NCBI RefSeq assembly: GCF_000818395.1
Contig: NZ_JWJG01000028.1
Span: 2,525,195-2,589,194, forward strand
DNA: 64,000 nt
Direction: 5' to 3'
Source of the DNA: Noviherbaspirillum autotrophicum
Lineage (GTDB): Bacteria > Pseudomonadota > Gammaproteobacteria > Burkholderiales > Burkholderiaceae_D
The position numbers and the translations under genes were made by a program. How positions within the stretch are numbered: the stretch's first letter is position 1; each line of letters opens with the position of its first letter. Shown here one piece after another: positions 44,979 through 54,036 of the stretch. The notes under the pieces were generated by a model. That model did no database searches. It saw only the letters and a list, made by a program, of their open reading frames with translations, and had not been told where the DNA came from.

Positions 44979-44989
44979 GTTGAACCTCA

Positions 44990-46450
44990 TTACAAATGAG
45001 CCAATAGGGTAATCAAGACGAGGCTCCCAAATATTACCCAGCTTGCACGATCGCGCGCTGCATAAACGATCGGGTCGTCGTGCATCTCGCCGCGAGCTGT
45101 CTTTACCCAGATGCGGCTGACCCAATAGAGAAGCAATGGGCAGAGCAACCAAAGCAGGCGTGGGTGGCCGTAGTGGACGATCGTATTTGGAGATTCGATG
45201 AATAACGCCAGGACCAGTGTCGCGGAGCATCCTGAAGCGACACCCAGGGCGGTAAGAATCAGCGTATCCGTCACCCGGTAATCTCTACCCTGAGCCGATT
45301 GACGAGATTGCTCGGCCAGGCTGACAAGCTCGGCACAGCGCTTGACAAGCGCCAGGCTCAGAAACATAAACATCGAAAATGCAGCAAGCCAGTTGGATAT
45401 TTCCGCACCTATCGCGATTGCCCCAGCAATAATCCGCCATGTGTATAAACCGCCCAGACAAAGAACATCGATGAGCATGTATCGCTTCAGCTTCCAGGAA
45501 TAGCTTAGCGTCGCGACCAGATACACTATGACTGATGCAAGGAAAGCCAAGGATACAGTCGCGGCGAGCGTAAGTCCTCCAGCGAGTATTAGCAGGCCAA
45601 CGGTGACAGCCTGCAAAATGCCAATCTGCCCAGAAGCAAGAGGCCTGTTTTTCTTTCTGGGGTGCCGGCGGTCAGAATCGAGATCCATCAAGTCATTCAT
45701 CAGATAGGTGGCTGATGCGACAAGGCCAAATGCAATTATCGCGACGGCCGTGTGCAGAACTGCCACCGGATTCTGAAATTGAAACGCCGTAAGCAACGGT
45801 ACACCAATCAAAAGATTCTTGAGCCACTGATGAATTCTGATCGCCTTGAGCCAGACTTTTAAGTCGGCCTGAGGCGCGTGGAATACTTTCTGAACGGACG
45901 CGACACTACGAGCAGCTGATTCGATGCCGCTATCCGGGTTCACCACGATCGCATGCCGCGCTTCCTGCCATATCGACAGGTCTGGTCTTGCGTTTCCCGC
46001 ATAGTCGAATGGCTGCTTCGCGGAATGTGCTTTGATTGCGGCCAGCTTATTCTTACCTGCCATGTTGAGGCGATTTGTGCTGCCCATAGTGTCGGTGAAA
46101 AAGCCGAGATGGGAAGCAATGCCTTTAACGTAGGATTCATGAGAGGCGCTCGCAAGAATCAGTGCTCTTCCATTCGTGGCATGAAGACGCAGCCATTCAA
46201 TAAATTCAGCGTGGTACGGGAGATGGGCAACGTCAATGCGAACGCGCCGTGCAATTTCGTGTTTGAGAACCGCCTTCCCGCGAATAAACCACATCAGCAT
46301 CGCAAAGACATAGAGCGGATTGCGCAAGGCCAGTCGCAATGCCGACTCGACCAAAAGATCAGTCTTGATGAGCGTGCCGTCAATATCGACGTAAATGGGG
46401 CAGGCGCGCTCTGACTCAGGATTTTCACGAATAACCGTAGTATCTTGCAT
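44990..46450 (-). CDS. HAD-UbiA fusion, polyprenyl-phosphate phosphoribosyltransferase-like
   Basis: 486 aa. Residues ~15-200 are a HAD phosphatase (motif I YVDIDGTLIKTDL, motif II ILASAS). Residues ~205-486 are a UbiA-type prenyltransferase with the Mg-binding NDLMDLDSDRRHPRKKNRPL (NDxxDxxxD) and about eight hydrophobic helices. The UbiA part resembles decaprenyl-phosphate 5-phosphoribosyltransferase; a fused phosphatase could remove the 5-phosphate. Product probably a polyprenyl-phosphate pentose. Overlap/coupling with the small DMT protein supports this. No epimerase (DprE1/E2) is present in the window. Confidence 0.82.
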   Translation of the reverse strand: MQDTTVIRENPESERACPIYVDIDGTLIKTDLLVESALRLALRNPLYVFAMLMWFIRGKAVLKHEIARRVRIDVAHLPYHAEFIEWLRLHATNGRALILASASHESYVKGIASHLGFFTDTMGSTNRLNMAGKNKLAAIKAHSAKQPFDYAGNARPDLSIWQEARHAIVVNPDSGIESAARSVASVQKVFHAPQADLKVWLKAIRIHQWLKNLLIGVPLLTAFQFQNPVAVLHTAVAIIAFGLVASATYLMNDLMDLDSDRRHPRKKNRPLASGQIGILQAVTVGLLILAGGLTLAATVSLAFLASVIVYLVATLSYSWKLKRYMLIDVLCLGGLYTWRIIAGAIAIGAEISNWLAAFSMFMFLSLALVKRCAELVSLAEQSRQSAQGRDYRVTDTLILTALGVASGCSATLVLALFIESPNTIVHYGHPRLLWLLCPLLLYWVSRIWVKTARGEMHDDPIVYAARDRASWVIFGSLVLITLLAHL

Positions 46451-46607
46451 AAGAGGTCCTGACTGTCCGATGTCTAAAATTCCAGCGGCAGGTTGGAATG
46501 AATGCGGATGTCTTTTAAACGAAGGGAAGCGGCTTGGTCAGGTTTCTGGTCAGTGCCCGCAGAATACTGGATGTGCGGACTCGGATTGCGAAAGAGAGTC
46601 ATGACGC

Positions 46608-47861
46608 TTATGTGGGGCTATTCCTTGCGCCTTTATACATTTTGATATGCACCTCCTTTCGCCTTTGCGTGAGTTTCATTCCGATGTATTCCATAAAAAT
46701 AGCGGCCAGAATGCAAAGCACTGGCATGAGCGGCTCCCGATATCGAAAATTCACGTAATAAATCATATGAACTGCGGTGTAACCCATAATGGCAGTCCAC
46801 GGCACTAGCATGAATCGGTTTCGAAGCCCTTTCAGGAATAGAGTGGCCGCTGCCGCGAAGGCGAGAATGCTGAATTGGACTAGCCACAAGAGGCGAAGCA
46901 TACTTTCCGCAATAGAGCCTGGCCCTTTTCCTTTATGAATTGGTGGAAGCCAAAACAAGAATGCTTTTTTTACACTCAACGAAATAAAATCTAATGGGTG
47001 TTCCTTCATCCAGCTAATCGCTTCATGTCGTAGCATTTCGGAGGCATGCAGTTCGCCTCCGAGCCGAAGGTCATGCCAGGTAGCGCCGCGCGGTGTGTCT
47101 GCTATGGAGATGAAATAACCAGTGGCGTTCGAATTGTTGCCAAGGTAGAGGTTAAATCCGCTGTTTGTATTCAGGACGGGAGCACCCACAACCTGGTTGT
47201 TTCTGATAAGCCATGGAGTCAAAAGTGCAAGTGTGCAAATCAGGATGCACGCTGCGTGACGGAGTTTGTCCAATGAGGTGACCGGCGAGAGGGTCAGCGC
47301 AAAAAGCGCAGCTCCTGCAAAAGAAAAGCCGGCATTTCCAGTCAAGCCAATGAGACCGAACAGCAATCCAAGTGCAACTGCGAATTTCAAGGTGGGGTGT
47401 TTTTGCAGCAGAAGCGCACACCATATAACACCCAGCAAAAGAGGCGTCATCAGGTTTTCTTTTGCCAGGTACCCAGTATATGTCCATGAAGGAATATAAA
47501 GTGCGAACAGCACTGCCGCTGTAAGGCGCCCGGCTTTACCCGCGCCCATCTGTTTCGCCACCTCATAACAAATCACGATACTTGCGGCACCGAGCACGGC
47601 ATTTCCGATCCAAGCCGCAACGAGATTTGCACCGAACACCGAAAAAATTGGTGCTAGGATAAATAGTGGATATCCCACGTTATAAAAGGCATCATTGATG
47701 CCGTCCGATAACCCTTTTCCACTAAGGAAATTGACGGCGATCGCATAGTAAGCAGCGTAATCACTTTCCGGTTGTGCTTTCAAAACAAGCGCAGCAAGAA
47801 TTCGGAAAGCAAAACCGATGACGACAATAATTACTAGTAGCTTTTTTTCATTAACCGCCAT
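46608..47861 (-). CDS. GT39/ArnT-like membrane glycosyltransferase
   Basis: 417 aa with about ten hydrophobic helices. After the first helix comes the acidic loop PESDYAAYYAIAVNFLSGKG, in the place of the catalytic Asp of GT-C enzymes of the PMT/ArnT type, followed by YPLFILAPIFSVFGANL. Such enzymes use polyprenyl-phosphate sugars in the periplasm. GGAG lies just upstream of the ATG at 47861. AT-richer than the XrtA genes. The neighbouring HAD-UbiA and DMT genes would supply its donor. Confidence 0.75.
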   Translation of the reverse strand: MAVNEKKLLVIIVVIGFAFRILAALVLKAQPESDYAAYYAIAVNFLSGKGLSDGINDAFYNVGYPLFILAPIFSVFGANLVAAWIGNAVLGAASIVICYEVAKQMGAGKAGRLTAAVLFALYIPSWTYTGYLAKENLMTPLLLGVIWCALLLQKHPTLKFAVALGLLFGLIGLTGNAGFSFAGAALFALTLSPVTSLDKLRHAACILICTLALLTPWLIRNNQVVGAPVLNTNSGFNLYLGNNSNATGYFISIADTPRGATWHDLRLGGELHASEMLRHEAISWMKEHPLDFISLSVKKAFLFWLPPIHKGKGPGSIAESMLRLLWLVQFSILAFAAAATLFLKGLRNRFMLVPWTAIMGYTAVHMIYYVNFRYREPLMPVLCILAAIFMEYIGMKLTQRRKEVHIKMYKGARNSPT

Positions 47862-48693
47862 ATAGGTCTCCTTGGCCCTTCAGCGCATTCTCAGGAAAAC
47901 ACAAACACTTCATGCAAAGTTTTCCTGCACTTTCACCGGAGCGTCTATTAAGAAGGACGCATTCCTGTATCGGAGCCTTCCGGAGTGAAAAGCAAGATGG
48001 CTTTCGCCACGATCAAGATAAGGGAGTCGCATCGCCACAATTTCCTCCAATAGATACTGGCCCATCGGATTTGGTGCTTTGCCCAACAAGCCTATCTGGT
48101 AAAGGCGCTTTGTTGAGCGCAGATTATTCAGAATCCCGCAGGAGCGCAGCATTGACAATGTACGGCAATGATTGCGACCGCATAAACGTTCTTGGCATTA
48201 TGTTTCCCCTTGCAGTCACAGATCGTCATAAATTTCTTGTTATATGAGCGGGCTACTTCGACGTTAACACTGACGTATGTTGTTGCAGCTAGTCCTGTGT
48301 GGGAAAAACGAAATGAAGCCTGTGGCATTATGAGAAACATGCGAATTGGCAATTTGCGATAGAACAAAGCTGATAGCATTTTGTGCTAACGCGATAATGA
48401 AAGAAACTGAAGCCGAGTGGTACTGGGAAGCAGGACACCTCAAGTCTCAACTCGCCAACATGGTACTCAAGCAAGTTCTTTCTTCTGTACGATGCGGCAC
48501 AAATGACGAGAGCTTCGGTTATTCCGTTACGCCGGCTACGCTGCACGAAAACAGAAACCGCATTGCCCACGAAAGAAAGTCATGTGCAGCATCGTATCCC
48601 GAGATTTTTCTTCAGGCACAACAACACATCGCCAATACCACCGGTATAGAAAGCACCGGGAAAGCAGGTGCTCGCCCGAGCATCCCGGTAAAG
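47862..48693. other. Long intergenic stretch inside the polysaccharide locus
   Basis: About 830 bases with several short open frames on both strands (for instance 47910-48158 minus and 48400-48735 plus) but none with recognisable sequence or a good start signal. It separates the main XrtA cluster from the lipid-sugar genes and may hold the promoter for the latter. It is AT-rich. Confidence 0.4.
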
Positions 48694-50157
48694 CTATTTG
48701 CGAATACTGTCTGGCTGAGTAGCAACGCGACTTGAACGGAGCAGTGGTGCCACATGTTCTGCGAACGGATGACGTATCATAAAAATACCGGTAAGCCAGC
48801 CTGCCGCCGCACCAATCGCACCGACAGCCAGCGGCAGCCATGCATGCGACTCAAAGTTTGGCCAGAACGCCTTGACCATGAGCGGCGCAGCTACAGTAAA
48901 TAAAGTTATTGCCCCGCTTTTTGCACATGCACGCAGCAGTGCCGGCAGGCTTACTCCGATGGCTTTCCACACGTACCAGGAAACCACGACCAGTGTGATG
49001 CATTCCGAGACGATGAGCGCACTGGCGACCTGTAGCAAACCGTATCGTGTTGCGAAGAGAACCGCGACAACCCTGAATGGCTGGACGATCAACTGAGCAA
49101 CCGTGGCGTTTCTTACCTGTCCATTCGCCACCATGATTTGTCCTGAAAACATGGATACCGACGCAATCGCACCGACGAGGCACAGCAATTCGACCAGCGG
49201 AACCGAGGCATCCCATTGCGGACCATAGAGAGTGCGCACCACTGGAAATGCGAGCAGCATCATGGTTGCAAAGAATGGCCAGGCAAAGGCGGTGAGGTAG
49301 GACACTGACATGCAGTAATGCTCTGCAAGGTCATTTCCCTGGCGGCGCAAATGGGAGAAATAGGGAAGTATCAACGGCAGCAGCGCGTCGGTCAAAAAAC
49401 GGGCGAACAGCTGGACCAGGCCATTTGCCCGGCTCAGATAGCCGACGGATGCCATATCCATCATTTTACCGACCAGCAAATCCGGCAGGTTGCCGCCAGC
49501 AGTATTGGCAGCATTACCCAAGCTGGCGACACTTCCGTACGACAGAATTTTCCTGATGTTCCTGAAGGTCGGAAGCCAAGGCAATCCCTTTGGACGAACG
49601 AGATTGGCCGCCATGCCGATTGACAGGATGCCGAAAAAATTCGCCCACGCCAGGCTCAATGCGCCCAAACCCTTCATTGCAAAGGTGATCGCCACGCAGA
49701 CGTGACAAATAGTGCTGACTATCCTGATGAAGAAGACCTTTTTCAACTCCATTTCACGGCGAAAAATGCCGTGCAGGAGAGAGCCAAACGGTGAAATCGC
49801 AAAACTTCCCGCCATGACCCACAGGATTTTCCGGATCTCCGGGTTGCCATAAAAGTCTGCAATCGCCCAGCTGCTCAAGAACAGAACGAGTGCGACAGCA
49901 AGCGCCAATATGATCATGACGCCCATCGCTGCGCGGATTTTTTCGGTGGTCAGCTCGCGCTCCTGAATCAGATACTGCGGCACACCGAAATCGCGGAAGG
50001 CGTGCAAGACAGCCATGAGAAAGGCGGCGACGGAATAGACCCCGATTTCTTCCGGCGAGAGTATGCGCGCAAGCACCAGGACCGAGAGAAAGTGAATAAC
50101 GAGTTCGAGGTATTGCCCTGCGAACGAAATTCCGATGGACTTCTTTGCGCTGATCAT
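48694..50157 (-). CDS. Wzx-like oligosaccharide flippase (MOP superfamily)
   Basis: 487 aa, 12-14 hydrophobic helices. The N-terminus ISFAGQYLELVIHFLSVLVL, ARILSPEEIGVYSVA is typical of polysaccharide biosynthesis flippases. It exports lipid-linked repeat units across the inner membrane. I took the ATG at 50157; a longer frame to 50205 has no support. Last gene of the compact XrtA-type cluster, 151 bases after the CapK-like gene. Confidence 0.88.
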   Translation of the reverse strand: MISAKKSIGISFAGQYLELVIHFLSVLVLARILSPEEIGVYSVAAFLMAVLHAFRDFGVPQYLIQERELTTEKIRAAMGVMIILALAVALVLFLSSWAIADFYGNPEIRKILWVMAGSFAISPFGSLLHGIFRREMELKKVFFIRIVSTICHVCVAITFAMKGLGALSLAWANFFGILSIGMAANLVRPKGLPWLPTFRNIRKILSYGSVASLGNAANTAGGNLPDLLVGKMMDMASVGYLSRANGLVQLFARFLTDALLPLILPYFSHLRRQGNDLAEHYCMSVSYLTAFAWPFFATMMLLAFPVVRTLYGPQWDASVPLVELLCLVGAIASVSMFSGQIMVANGQVRNATVAQLIVQPFRVVAVLFATRYGLLQVASALIVSECITLVVVSWYVWKAIGVSLPALLRACAKSGAITLFTVAAPLMVKAFWPNFESHAWLPLAVGAIGAAAGWLTGIFMIRHPFAEHVAPLLRSSRVATQPDSIRK

Positions 50158-50308
50158 GTTTGCAATTTCTTTATTCAGAGCCTCCGGCCAGCAATGACAA
50201 TGCATTCGTGCCGGGCGTGTAACAAGTCGCCGCTCGGTGCCGAGCGAAGTAATTTTCTTGACAGCTCACGGTTTCGCGCTGCTGCTATGGACTTCACCAA
50301 CCAGTCGT

Positions 50309-51661
50309 TTATCGGGTTGGCACGTGGCTGACGACATAACGAAACTTCCCGGACTTTTCCGGTGCGATTTCTCCGACCTCTTCGATCTGGATCACGACGC
50401 TTTTTCCCAGCCGCGCCTGGAATTCGCGCATGATTTTGTCTTTGCTCTTCACGCCGAGTTCGCCTTGTGCGACAACCATCACACGGGTGAAATCCATGTT
50501 TTCCTGCACAATCTTAAAGGCGCGTACTTGAGGGATGTCGCGCAAGATATAGATCAGCGCCAAGCCATGCATCACCGTGCCGTCCTGCGCGACCACGAAA
50601 TCGGTGCTCCGCCCCTGGATTTCCTTGAGGACGGGAAGACCGCGTCCACATGAGCATTTACGGTCGTCGAGCACGCCGACATCTCCGGTTCGATATCGAA
50701 TGAACGGGAAATCGCGCGTAGCCAGATGCGTGACCACGATCTCCCCTGCCGTTCCATGAGGGACAGGATTGCCTTCCTGATCGATGATCTCGACAACAAT
50801 ATCTTCTGCGGTGATGTGCATGCTGCCATGCGGGCATTGATGCGCGATGAAGCCGGCATCACGCCCGCCATACCCATTGGCGACATCGCAACCAAATGTC
50901 TTTGAAATCTGCCGCCGCTGATCGTCATAAAGCCGCTCCGATGTGACGAACGCAACACGCACCCCAAGGTCGTTCATGCGCATCCCCTTGTTCTCGGCAT
51001 GACGTGCAAAGTGCGACAGTGCGGACGGATAACCGAAGAGTATTTTCGGGCGCGTTCTGCGGATGTCGTCCAAAAACATATCGACCTTTTGCCCCGACAT
51101 TTGGAAGGCGGGAAGCAGGCGTGTCCTGAATACCCGGTCGCGCAGCGCGCGCACCCTGTCTTGCGCGCCGAGTTCGATGGGCGAACCCCATACGACGATT
51201 TCCGGGTCCCCGATGTCGACGCCCCACCAGCGCGTTGCGCGCCACTTGGCGGCTACGTCATGACTGACGCGCTCCCTGCCGATAAAGAAAATCAGCGGCT
51301 CGCCGCTCGAACCGCCCGTATTAAAGCGTGCCAGACCTTGCGCGCAGTCCGACTTGAGCGCCTTGGTATTTGCCCGGATCGCCGCTTTGTCCAGTAACGG
51401 GAGTTTGGATAGATCAGCGAGGCTGCGAACATCCTCCGGTCGCATGCCAAGCTTGGCAAATAGCTGCCGGTAATACGGCACATGCGCGTCGGCGTGTGCC
51501 AGCAAGGCGTTGAGGCGCTTTAACTGGAAGTCCATTAGCCGCGATGAAGGCCACCATTGGCTCTGCTCCATCTGGCGCCGCACGGCGGTAGTCCGATGGC
51601 GTTTCAGTTTTTCATGCAGCGGGAAAAGCGCATGGGAGACAACGGATGTATAGAGGTTCAT
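50309..51661 (-). CDS. CapK/PaaK-like adenylate-forming enzyme
   Basis: 450 aa from MNLYTSVVSHALFPLHEKLK. The ATP/AMP-binding region is FNTGGSSGEPLIFFIGRERV and the family's central motif follows as YGGRDAGFIAHQC and FIRYRTGDVG. The family includes phenylacetate-CoA ligase and capsule proteins CapK, thought to activate an acyl or amino group for sugar modification. A GTG eight codons upstream (51685) overlaps the stop of the previous gene as GTGA and is an alternative start. Role in decorating the exopolysaccharide is inferred from position. Confidence 0.85.
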   Translation of the reverse strand: MNLYTSVVSHALFPLHEKLKRHRTTAVRRQMEQSQWWPSSRLMDFQLKRLNALLAHADAHVPYYRQLFAKLGMRPEDVRSLADLSKLPLLDKAAIRANTKALKSDCAQGLARFNTGGSSGEPLIFFIGRERVSHDVAAKWRATRWWGVDIGDPEIVVWGSPIELGAQDRVRALRDRVFRTRLLPAFQMSGQKVDMFLDDIRRTRPKILFGYPSALSHFARHAENKGMRMNDLGVRVAFVTSERLYDDQRRQISKTFGCDVANGYGGRDAGFIAHQCPHGSMHITAEDIVVEIIDQEGNPVPHGTAGEIVVTHLATRDFPFIRYRTGDVGVLDDRKCSCGRGLPVLKEIQGRSTDFVVAQDGTVMHGLALIYILRDIPQVRAFKIVQENMDFTRVMVVAQGELGVKSKDKIMREFQARLGKSVVIQIEEVGEIAPEKSGKFRYVVSHVPTR

Positions 51662-51681
51662 ATCTGCAGAGAAGGACTTAT

Positions 51682-52797
51682 TCACTTCGTTTTGGCGACC
51701 AGCTGCCCTCTTTGGGCAAGCACGTCCTGATACACCTCAAGCAGGCGCAAGCGCACTTTGGGCCACGTATACCGGCGAACCGATGCGGAGCCCGCCTTCT
51801 TCAGGCGGCTTGCCTTTGCAGGGTCGCACAGCACAGCCAGGATGGCGTCAGCCATTTTTTCCGGACATTGCGGGGGAACCAGGATGGCGGTCTTGTCATG
51901 TTCAACCAGCTTTGGAATTCCCCCTACGTTCGTGGATACCACTGGAACGCCACACGCAAGCGCCTCCAGAATGGAAATCGGCATGTTATCGGCAAGACTG
52001 GGGTTCACCGCCACATCAGCCTCGCGGTATAGCTTTGCCATGTCTTCATTTTCAACGCGCCCGGCAAAAATAACGGCCCGCTCCACGCCCAGCTCGGAAG
52101 CGAGCGTTTCCAGCGCGTGCCGCTGTGGGCCCGACCCGGCAATCACCAGTCGCGCCGAAGGGAACGATCGTTTGACAATCTCGAAAGCGCGCAACGCCGT
52201 CGCATTGTCGTAGATCGGCTCCAGGTTGCGTGCAACTAGAATGCATGGTGCTGCCGGCGTAGTAGAAGCCACGCGCGCAACAGCTGAGAATCGGCCCATA
52301 TCAATAATGTTGGGTACGATGCGTGCTTGCCACCCACGGTTGCCAAAGACTGAACCCAAGAAGTCCGATGGAACGATAATCGCGTCCGCCTGGTCCATGG
52401 TGGGCTTGACCCATGTGAATGCCTTATCAAAAAACGATTCCGCCTCCCCTCCCCGGTAGTTGACGATGACCGGCTTTCCCGCCATCCGCGCAATCCACAC
52501 TGCGGGAGCAGCGAAAAGATGCCACGACCAGCCGGAATTGGCCATGATGTGGTACAGATCGACCCGGCTGCTCGACCGCCACAGACGCACCAGATAGGGA
52601 ACAAGCCGAAACCCGGCGCGAATGCCTTTCAGCCGCTCAACCCATCGCGGGCTGTATGGGGCATTGACCTGGATGACCTCGACCGTCGCGCCATCCTCGC
52701 GCAACAGCCTGGCCAGTTGCAATGTCTGGTTAGCCATCCCACCTGAAGGCGGCGGCAAGGGACCGACAAGACCAATGCGCAATCCTCGTGCTTTCAC
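51682..52797 (-). CDS. Family 4 glycosyltransferase
   Basis: 371 aa, GT-B fold. N-terminal acceptor loop GLVGPLPPPSGGMANQTLQL, C-terminal nucleotide-sugar motif NPSLADNMPISILEALACGV (EX7E-like). It starts four bases inside the end of the upstream glycosyltransferase gene. Adds a sugar to the lipid-linked repeat in the cytoplasm. Sugar unknown. Confidence 0.9.
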   Translation of the reverse strand: MKARGLRIGLVGPLPPPSGGMANQTLQLARLLREDGATVEVIQVNAPYSPRWVERLKGIRAGFRLVPYLVRLWRSSSRVDLYHIMANSGWSWHLFAAPAVWIARMAGKPVIVNYRGGEAESFFDKAFTWVKPTMDQADAIIVPSDFLGSVFGNRGWQARIVPNIIDMGRFSAVARVASTTPAAPCILVARNLEPIYDNATALRAFEIVKRSFPSARLVIAGSGPQRHALETLASELGVERAVIFAGRVENEDMAKLYREADVAVNPSLADNMPISILEALACGVPVVSTNVGGIPKLVEHDKTAILVPPQCPEKMADAILAVLCDPAKASRLKKAGSASVRRYTWPKVRLRLLEVYQDVLAQRGQLVAKTK

Positions 52798-54011
52798 GCT
52801 GCTGCTCGCTTTCCGGTCAGGCCGAAATAGATATCTCGGTAGCGGGACACGCTGGCCCGCCAGTTGCGTTCAGTTTCGACGTACCGCCGCGCGGCGCTGC
52901 GCAACAACGGCCAGCGCAACGGTTGGGAAAGCAGCGCCAGCACCTGCTGTGCCAAGGCATCCGGATTGCCTGCCTCGAAAAGTACGCCTGTCCTGCCATC
53001 CTCGATCAGTTCGCGATGTCCGCCAACGTCCGATGCTACGAGCAGCCGCCCCTGCGCCATCGCTTCCAACGGCTTGAGCGGCGTGACCAGATCAGTCAGC
53101 CGCATCTTCAGGCGCGGGTAGACCAGTACGTCGATCAGGTTGTAGTAGCGCTGCACCTCTTCATGCGGCACGCGCCCTGTGAAAATCACCTTGTCGGCTA
53201 TGCCCAGCTTCCCGGCCAGGTCCTTCAATGCCTTTTCCTGCGGCCCGCCTCCAACAAGCAAGACCCGGGTATCTGGCTGTTTGGAAAGTACCGCTGGCAG
53301 TGCCTGCAGCAGGATATCGAGCCCCTCATAGGCGTAGAAGGATCCGATGAAACCCAGCACCTGCTTTTGCTGCAGGCCCAGTTTTGCGGCCAATGCTGTA
53401 TCCGCTGCATCATGCATGTCGAAACTGTCGATATTCACGGCATTGGGAATGACCGTAATTTTTTCGGCCGGAATACCTCGCTCAACGATATCGCGTCTGA
53501 GTCCTTCGCAGATGGTCGTCACCGCGTCCACCTTTTTCACGGCATAGCTTTCGAGAGCGCGCGTGAGCCGGTAGCGCGCGCCCCACTCGCGGCTGGTCCC
53601 GTGGTCTACCGCCGCATCTTCCCAAAAAGCGCGGATCTCATACACGACTGGGATGCCCAGTCGGCGGCCGACCCGTAACGCAGCAATCGCATTGAGCGCT
53701 GGCGAGTGCGCATGCAGGACATCGGGCTTGACGCGCATCGCAACCTGCTCCAAACGCCGCGCGAGGCTGCTAATCACGGCTACCTGGTTAAGCACCGGCA
53801 GTTTCGCCAAAGGGCTCGCGGAATGTGGTGTGCGAAAAAAATGCCAGTTGTCGACCTGCTCTTCCTGCGCATCGCAGGCACCCTGTTTCGGGCTGGTGAT
53901 ATGTGCGGTATCCCAGTGCATGGCCCGCTGCTCCTTCAGGATGGACAGCGTGCGGAAGGTATAGCCGCTATGCAGCGGAATCGAGTGGTCAAGTATGTGC
54001 AGAATACGCAT
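52794..54011 (-). CDS. Exosortase A system-associated glycosyltransferase (TIGR04063-like)
   Basis: 405 aa GT4-type enzyme beginning MRILHILDHSIPLHSGYTFR, the characteristic N-terminus of the XrtA-associated family. The donor-site block is GGGPQEKALKDLAGKLGIAD followed by KPLEAMAQGRLLVASDVGGH. One of the family-specific markers of this type of locus. Exact linkage unknown. Confidence 0.9.
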   Translation of the reverse strand: MRILHILDHSIPLHSGYTFRTLSILKEQRAMHWDTAHITSPKQGACDAQEEQVDNWHFFRTPHSASPLAKLPVLNQVAVISSLARRLEQVAMRVKPDVLHAHSPALNAIAALRVGRRLGIPVVYEIRAFWEDAAVDHGTSREWGARYRLTRALESYAVKKVDAVTTICEGLRRDIVERGIPAEKITVIPNAVNIDSFDMHDAADTALAAKLGLQQKQVLGFIGSFYAYEGLDILLQALPAVLSKQPDTRVLLVGGGPQEKALKDLAGKLGIADKVIFTGRVPHEEVQRYYNLIDVLVYPRLKMRLTDLVTPLKPLEAMAQGRLLVASDVGGHRELIEDGRTGVLFEAGNPDALAQQVLALLSQPLRWPLLRSAARRYVETERNWRASVSRYRDIYFGLTGKRAAA

Positions 54012-54036
54012 TCTCTGTCCTTTAACGTCGCAGGCC

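Noticed and set aside
48400-48735. Plus-strand frame with MKETEAEWYWEAGHLK in the gap before the flippase gene.
   Set aside because: Its second half is antisense to the flippase gene and it lacks a ribosome site; not enough to call a gene.
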